A stretch of 64,000 bases of DNA, from the NCBI GenBank assembly GCA_947652605.1, contig OX393577.1, forward strand, positions 65,062,108-65,126,107, in the 5' to 3' direction. The notes under the pieces were generated by a model that made no database searches, was not told the origin of the DNA, and worked only from the letters and a program-made list of their open reading frames with translations. Within the stretch, counting starts at the first letter, position 1, and each line of letters begins with the position of its first letter. A program made the translations under genes and the position numbers. Below are positions 58,187 to 64,000 of the stretch, one piece after another. The DNA comes from Elmis aenea. Lineage: Eukaryota > Arthropoda > Insecta > Coleoptera > Elmidae.

Positions 58187-58690
58187 CTAAATTAATATTG
58201 ATATTATTTTGAACATCAGCTTTTCGAACAGTTTCGATATAACAGGCAATAATGAGATTGGTCTGTAAGATGAAACTTCATGGGGAGGTTTCCCTAATTT
58301 AGGGATCATGATCACCTCTGCAACTTTCCACGGCCTAGGTATATACTTGAGCCTAAAGGCAGCATTTATTAGGGTGGTCAGTTTTACTATGGCTTTCCTT
58401 GGGAGATGTCTTAGCACATCACCAGTAATTAAATCAAATCCAGGTGCTTTTTTCGGTTTTCTTTAATTTCAGTAATTATTTCATTAGGTGTCTGATTTCA
58501 TTGTTTTCTTGTTGGATTTCTTCCCAATCAGGGGTTTCCTTGCTTTCTCCATGTGGTTGGAATGTTTTTTCTAAATGATCTGCGAATGTTTTGGCTTTTT
58601 GTTCACTATTTCGGCCCCATTTTCCATCCTGTTTTCTTATTAGCGGGATCTTTATTAAATGGCTTAAAATGTACGTTGATTTTGCCAAAT
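58187..58690 (-). mobile_element. Jockey-like LINE fragment
   Basis: The minus strand codes INAAFRLKYIPRPWKVAEVI, MIPKLGKPPHEVSSYRPISL and LPVISKLFEKLM, the conserved start of a jockey-clade reverse transcriptase. An upstream frame has HLIKIPLIRKQDGKWGRNSE and KAKTFADHLEKTFQPHG, the linker region. The two frames are separated by a shift near 58450. The active-site half is missing at the 3' side. Confidence 0.85.
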
Positions 58691-60171
58691 TAATTGTCAG
58701 TTATGTAAACAGCCTGTATAAGGCATTAGATTTTGAAATGATGTAGTGCCGAAAAACGAAATTGTTAAAAGTTACTGGTTAGTAGTCACCATAATACTGG
58801 TAGACACCAAATTTTTCACTTTTGTGAGAATTAAGTCACTTTAGAGTGATAAAAATGTCCCTTCGCTAAGATATCGACACGCGTTCGACCTAAGTTTCAA
58901 GCCTGTCAATTTTACAAATAACATATTTAAACGAATCGTTTATTCACCCATTACATGTATTTATCTAACCAGTGTGCGGGTTATTCCAAAATTTCGATGA
59001 AATTTTGAAATGGAAAAAGGTTTGATTCGATTCTTTTATACTTCTGAGTTAACTGTCATTTTATGTAGTTTTGTTTTAGAGAAAGTTTTGATTAGAAACT
59101 TGGAAATGTTGTGACAATAAAACGCGTTTCAAAAAGCACATTTTAAAACTTTGTTTTGTATAATTTGTATTGATAAACAATAGCTTTTAATATGATATGT
59201 CCCAATCTTCACTTTTATTTTCAATTTGCTGCTTTAGGCCATCATTTTCCGTCCTAACTACACGATAAGCTGTATTTACACACTTAAAATGTGTTTTGAA
59301 GGTGTTTTAATACTCCTATTTGGTCCTTTGTCCCTAGCTCATTAAAAATTACGAACACAAAGCGTGCGGATTGTCATTCCAAGATTTCCGCAGCTATTTA
59401 TATTTATGAACGCTAAACAAAACAGTTTTAAGCCGCAGTTATTAATTAACAGTTGTTTGGTTAATATGGATGACCGGAAATTCCGGCGTTTTCCGGTTGA
59501 AATCACACGTGATCGCTCATATGGCGTGCTTGTCAACGGTTTATTATGTTTCCGATATAGCTGCATCGCGGCTCTTCGACGCGGATAAGCGCATAGACAT
59601 ACCTGACGGTATGGGCTGAGGTTAGAATGATAATTATGGTGCATTCCTAAAATACCTAAAACTTTGTCGGCTGATAGCTGCGTAGGGGCGGATTCGCCGA
59701 GGTCTCGGCTGGTGTTTGTAAACAGTTCGGAATTTTCAGACAAATGTTCTCAAAGAAGCAATAAATTGTTGGCGAACCGTTTTGATTTTTTATCTTATCG
59801 TACTAGCAAAATTGTTGGGAGTTATTTTTTAGTTTCTTCACTTATTGCGCTACGAATTTGGAAACTCGCGTTTTTTTACATTCTTGTTGCATTTTGTGAA
59901 TGTTTTTACATAATATTTTCTGTGTTTACGAAAAATATTTTAAAAGTATTCATACATTCGAGAAAAAAACATGTATTTTGGGATAGATAACCTTAAATTA
60001 GTATTGAAATAATACATAAACTTTTTTTAATAACCTAAATGTTTAAACGTTCATAACTTTACTTAAAATATGTAAATATTATTTGCAAAGTATTCACATT
60101 AATTTAATACAACAGCGATGCTTCAAAAGAAGATGTAAACATTTCTTTGTAAAATCCGTTTCATTTTTGAG
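58691..60171. other. Intronic or intergenic DNA, nothing recognised
   Basis: Frames at 59342..59743 (minus) and 59664..59990 (plus) overlap and show no family features. Composition around 59460-59720 is richer in CpG than the flanks; a promoter is possible but not supported by other signs. Confidence 0.35.
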
Positions 60172-61322
60172 CAGGGACTAAAAACGAAACAAATTCCGTT
60201 CGTTTCTGTTCGGAACGAAAACGAAATATATCGTTTTCGTTCTGTTTTCGTTTTCGTGAACCGAAATAATAACGGTTAAAACCGATTTTTCAATTTTTTT
60301 TTTGTCGTCAAAAAATCAATTGTTTTTTCTAGTCACCACAACCCTCTATAAATACGATAAAAATATTTGCGTCTCAACTAAAATATAAACGATGACGATG
60401 GGGTTTGATGCTCACGGACAGCATATTTTAGACTGGCGAACCATCGCCATATTAAATTTACCAAATCGTTAAACACATTAACATTTAACCATTTTATTAA
60501 GTTTAACGCCCGTAAGGTGCAAAAACACAACGTGAATAGGTTAAATTAGACACACGATTTTTATCTAAAAATATGAAAATATAGCAAGTGCTGTTTTAAA
60601 TTTGTTTTAGTACTAAAAATCTATGCATTTGAATTAAATAAGATCCTGCTGTAATTATTTAAAAAGACAAAAGAATGAATTCAAGTGGATAATTTACTAA
60701 ATGTTATAAATAAAAAAAATATTAAAAAAAACTTATATTAACTTGAAATATACTTTAACTTTATAGTTTGTACATACCATGCAATATACATTTTCACATT
60801 CCTTTAAATATTACTAGCAACACATCTTCCAATAAATCTTCTTTTACATTAGTCCTTTTCGAAGTAAGAATAAATTTTACTATTATTATGTCTAAACGCA
60901 AATAAAACATAAACATTGATAATATATATCCAATCAAGTGTATATTCTATATTGATGATCTAAAAAACAAATTAGAAATAGAGGATATCTGTTCCGTTAA
61001 TTGTGTTACACGAAATTGCAAGTATAAACAATAAAGTTGTTAATACATATTCATGTAAATATATGGAGAAAAGTTAAGCTCACTTATTTCAAGTGAGATT
61101 TTTTACTTCCTCGTGGAGTCTCACCAGCACAGAAGGTAAATTCGCGTTTGTGTTTAACAAATAAAATTGAAATAGCGACAAAACCGGTTAAAACCGGTTT
61201 TGGAAAATATTTATTTCGTTTTCGTTCTTGAACGAAAAATAATAATTTCGTTTTCGGTTTCGTTTATGTTCTTAAAAAAATTTCGTTTAACGTTTTCGTT
61301 TGCGTTCCGTTCTCAGTCCCTG
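60172..61322. mobile_element. Non-autonomous hAT-type element with GAAACGAAA-rich ends
   Basis: The ends CAGGGACTAAAAACG and CGTTCTCAGTCCCTG form an inverted repeat. An exact 8-bp duplication TTTTTGAG at 60164..60171 and 61323..61330 flanks it. Just inside each end are dense GAACGAAAACGAAA motifs, followed on both sides by GGTTAAAACCG, probably transposase-binding subterminal repeats. The AT-rich interior has no frame. The size is 1,151 bp. Confidence 0.85.
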
Positions 61323-61330
61323 TTTTTGAG

Positions 61331-62169
61331 TAATAATTATTAATGTCTTTATCCCATAATGGCTGTCATAAAATTACACTTTTTTAGGGACCACAAATAT
61401 TGTCACGATAGGACAACGTGCTTATTATCTTTATATAATTTTAGAGATTTATGTGATGAGCTAACAAATCACGCGACTCATTTTTTTAACTCACTGCGTA
61501 AGGTGAGACATGAACCGTCCAACGTTCGTCTCGGGATGCCCCATGCGTGCACATAAAAAAACTAATATAAACCGAGCGGGCCTTGATCTGGAATGTGACC
61601 TAACTTTAGGTGAAGTAATTAACGACGGTAAAAACATATTCAGTTTTTATAGAATACTCGGCGAGACGTACAACAAAATAAACATATAATGAATCATGGG
61701 AACGCGGCCCGAGTTTTAATGGATGATACTCGGACCGGAATGAAAAATGTACCGAGACTGTGCGTTAACGAGTTGGCGTTTGTCTAAGCGACTATTACCT
61801 GTCACTTTTGAGATGATGGAGATCTTAAAACAAAACAATTTTTTACGGGAGATCTATCACACCCTTTAATGTAGTAGCGCGATTAATCATCCGGCCGGTC
61901 GCGGGTATTAACAAAAAGTTATTTGAAGTAATTGAAGTCGATGATTGAAGCTGACGAACGGTAACCGTGGATAATGCGAAAAATCTGCTATACCGGCACG
62001 AGCTGTTGCGAAAAAACGATTATAAAAAGCAAAACTAACGGTGTTGCATACATTGCATGTACTTCTAATACATAATGTACTCCCAGGATTGGCTTCAAAT
62101 TGATTTTAAGCTTATCTGCGGTTCTTGGAAATCACGTGAGCTTTGACGGTCGTTTAAAACCGAATTATT
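61331..62169. other. DNA without recognised gene
   Basis: Less AT-rich than most of the window at 61700-62000. No frame or repeat end could be assigned. Confidence 0.35.
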
Positions 62170-62320
62170 ATCAAGAAAGGTTTCCTTTTTGTCAAAGACA
62201 TGACCAAATTGGACGTCCTAGGAAAAGATGGAGCGACAACCTCAACGTAGAGCAGAAGGCAAGTGTACATAAACAGGAAAATCGCCTTTAGTCAAGAAGG
62301 AAGAAGATGAAGAAGAAGAT
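62170..62320 (+). mobile_element. LINE 3'-end scrap
   Basis: The plus strand codes QIGRPRKRWSDNLNVEQKAS and VHKQENRL followed by a stop and a GAAGAAGA-rich tail. GRPRKRW is the same C-terminal LINE signature seen elsewhere in the window, here from another family. Confidence 0.55.
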
Positions 62321-62589
62321 TATGGAGCAAACATATTTTCTTAAACACCAAAACATATTAAAATCTTGCAAAAAACTGCGATTTATAAGCAGCCGAGGTT
62401 TGGGCCATGTCTAAATATTAAGAACAGAGGACAAGAGCAATGGAAACGAACTTTTGGAGAAGGTTTTGTCAATTAACGATAATGGATAAAGTAACATGGA
62501 AATCATACAAAGGATAAAGTATAAGCATTATATGAAAATAAGCAAAAACACACTCTAAACCACGGTCATAAGCGCGGAGAAGATTGGTC

Positions 62590-63180
62590 ATAATATAAAC
62601 CTGGATGGAAGACAACTAGTACAAGTAAAAAGCTATAAATATCTAGGAGTGTACCTGCACTGGAAGGGAAACGGGAATAACCGAGAGAATGGGCTCATCA
62701 GCTAGGCTATTTATGGCGAAAAGGAAACGATCCCTCGAAAAAAGAGAGATACCCGAGGAAACGAAGGTAGAGATAAAGCTAAGCGCACATTACTGCAGGA
62801 GCGGGTCGCATCGCATCGCATTTTTAAAAATCGCAGTGTTTAACCCCATCCTACGATATTTTGGCAACTCATGGACCACGACCAAGAACAACAAATTCGT
62901 ATCAGAAGTATGAATATGAGGTTTTAAAGAAAAATTGAAGAAACAACGCGTCACATTTATAGGATGAAAGAAGAAAGGTTAACCAGAAAAGCCTATGAAG
63001 CAAGATCACAGGGAAAAAACAAAAGAGGTAGACCAAGAAAAACCTGGCAAGACGAAGTTAAAAAAGCAGCAACGGATAGAAACATCACAAGACAGAAAAA
63101 CATGGAAAAAAGTCACCGCAACAAAACTCAACAGTCCTACACCTAACAGTAGGAGAACTCATGACTAAATAATTTAAAAA
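62590..63180 (+). mobile_element. LINE 3'-end fragment, heavily decayed
   Basis: Readable pieces are INLDGRQLVQVKSYKYLGVY and MKEERLTRKAYEARSQGKNK with RGRPRKTWQDEVKKAA. The latter is close to the copy at 48.2 kb (RMKEERFTRKAYEARSRGKN). The 3' end CAACAGTCCTACACCTAACA confirms the same family. Confidence 0.78.
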
Positions 63181-63204
63181 AAAAAGTTTAACAAAAAATC
63201 ACTT

Positions 63205-63335
63205 CCTTTTTTAAAGGGTTCCTTGTAGAAATGTTGAACCAGTTGCAAGATTTCTTCGTCAGTATTAATATGATTGCTACCGATGAATAGACGACAGTCA
63301 AAACTGGTCTAGAATTTTTACAAAAGACCCTTTGA
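63205..63335. mobile_element. Penelope-like insertion with two decayed hammerhead-like units facing each other
   Basis: On the minus strand CTGACGA (63262..63256) is followed by AGAAATCTT and GCAAC TGG, a hammerhead core with a mutated GAAA box. On the plus strand from about 63279 comes CCGATGAATAGACGACAGTC, then AAAACTGGTC and TAGAATTTTTACAAAAG, the facing unit. Both have the (C)TTGTAGAAAT / TTTTTACAA outer block of the insertion at 30.2 kb. Edges are approximate. Confidence 0.45.
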
Positions 63336-64000
63336 GAAAAAAGTAAGAGATTTTTAACTAAAATTGTTTCTATTAACCAATGAATCACGTAAATAATTCA
63401 AGCAACTCCTTAACTGTTAAAATGTTTCCTTTTTGGTTCTATTTATCATCGCAATACATTTTTCCTACGCTATATGGAACAAAAAAGATCAAAACAAATT
63501 TGCAAGCCGGCGATTTCCGGGACATTCATTGTTAATTCTGCGACCTCTAAAAATATGTAAAACAATTAGTAAGCGGAAAGTGCTCAACCTTGCCTGCTTG
63601 GAAATTTTTGATATTAAAAATAGAGAAATTTATGCTAATTAAAACTATAATTATAATCCTTACATAAAAACGATTTTAATTATTCATAAAATAGATAAGG
63701 TAATGTAAGTACATAATTTCGAAAATTTTGAAACTAATTCGATAGCATAATTATAAAAATAACTTAGTAAAAGTGGATTTACATTTTTTAAGATAGTTTA
63801 TAATCTTTTAGACGATTGTTGAAGTTATACAATTTTTGCTTATTATGTTCGTGTTATGAGATATTTAAAGCTTTAAAAATTATATTCTCCCATTCACAGT
63901 GCTATAATTTTAGTCTTCATTTCCTTATAACTGTGTTAATTCTTATTCAAGGACCAAGCAACCTGAGTGGCATTACAAAAAGAAATATATCTTCTACTAT
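63336..64000. other. DNA at the right edge, nothing recognised
   Basis: AT-rich; the frame at 63433..63642 has no family features. Confidence 0.35.

Noticed and set aside
1..64000. tRNA, rRNA or CRISPR features
   Set aside because: No cloverleaf-type sequences, rRNA blocks or regularly spaced direct repeats with unique spacers were seen. The tandem repeats present have no spacers.

Overview
The window is AT-rich nuclear DNA from an animal, almost certainly an insect. The evidence is GT-AG introns, short conserved genes of animal type, one gene with a very long transposon-filled intron, and many insect-type mobile elements (mariner, pogo/Tigger-like, hAT, jockey-like and other LINE pieces, Penelope-like pieces). 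A beetle is plausible, but the species cannot be fixed from this sequence.

Left end (1-5.4 kb): a compact housekeeping block. A minus-strand first coding exon of an unidentified gene runs off the left edge. Then four minus-strand reading frames sit almost touching, in transcription order CMC4 (two exons), a 66-aa one-pass membrane protein, NDUFAF8 and PIGM. The gaps between them are only 8, 4 and 51 nt, so they look like one polycistronic message. CRIPT is transcribed the other way from about 490 bp upstream.

Middle (about 13.1-28.2 kb): a large minus-strand gene. Its exons assemble a PDZ domain followed by a roughly 1.5 kb-residue disordered tail, nearly all on one 4.3 kb exon that carries 17 copies of a 10-residue repeat. 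The architecture resembles AHNAK/periaxin-type scaffold proteins. Four coding exons can be joined with matching phases. The upstream intron covers most of the right half of the window, and a candidate recursive-splicing ratchet site lies in it near 57.98 kb.

The rest is intron and intergenic DNA loaded with transposons. Several fully palindromic CAGGGTG...CACCCTG elements are flanked by TA. There are two hAT-type non-autonomous elements with 8-bp target duplications, a deleted pogo-like element that keeps only its helix-turn-helix and PHD ends, and a mariner relic. About a dozen LINE fragments are present, two with internal deletions. Three insertions show Penelope-like inverted structure with hammerhead-ribozyme-like cores.

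No tRNA, rRNA or CRISPR array was seen. Coordinates of intact exons and of elements with target duplications are base-level estimates; edges of decayed elements are approximate.
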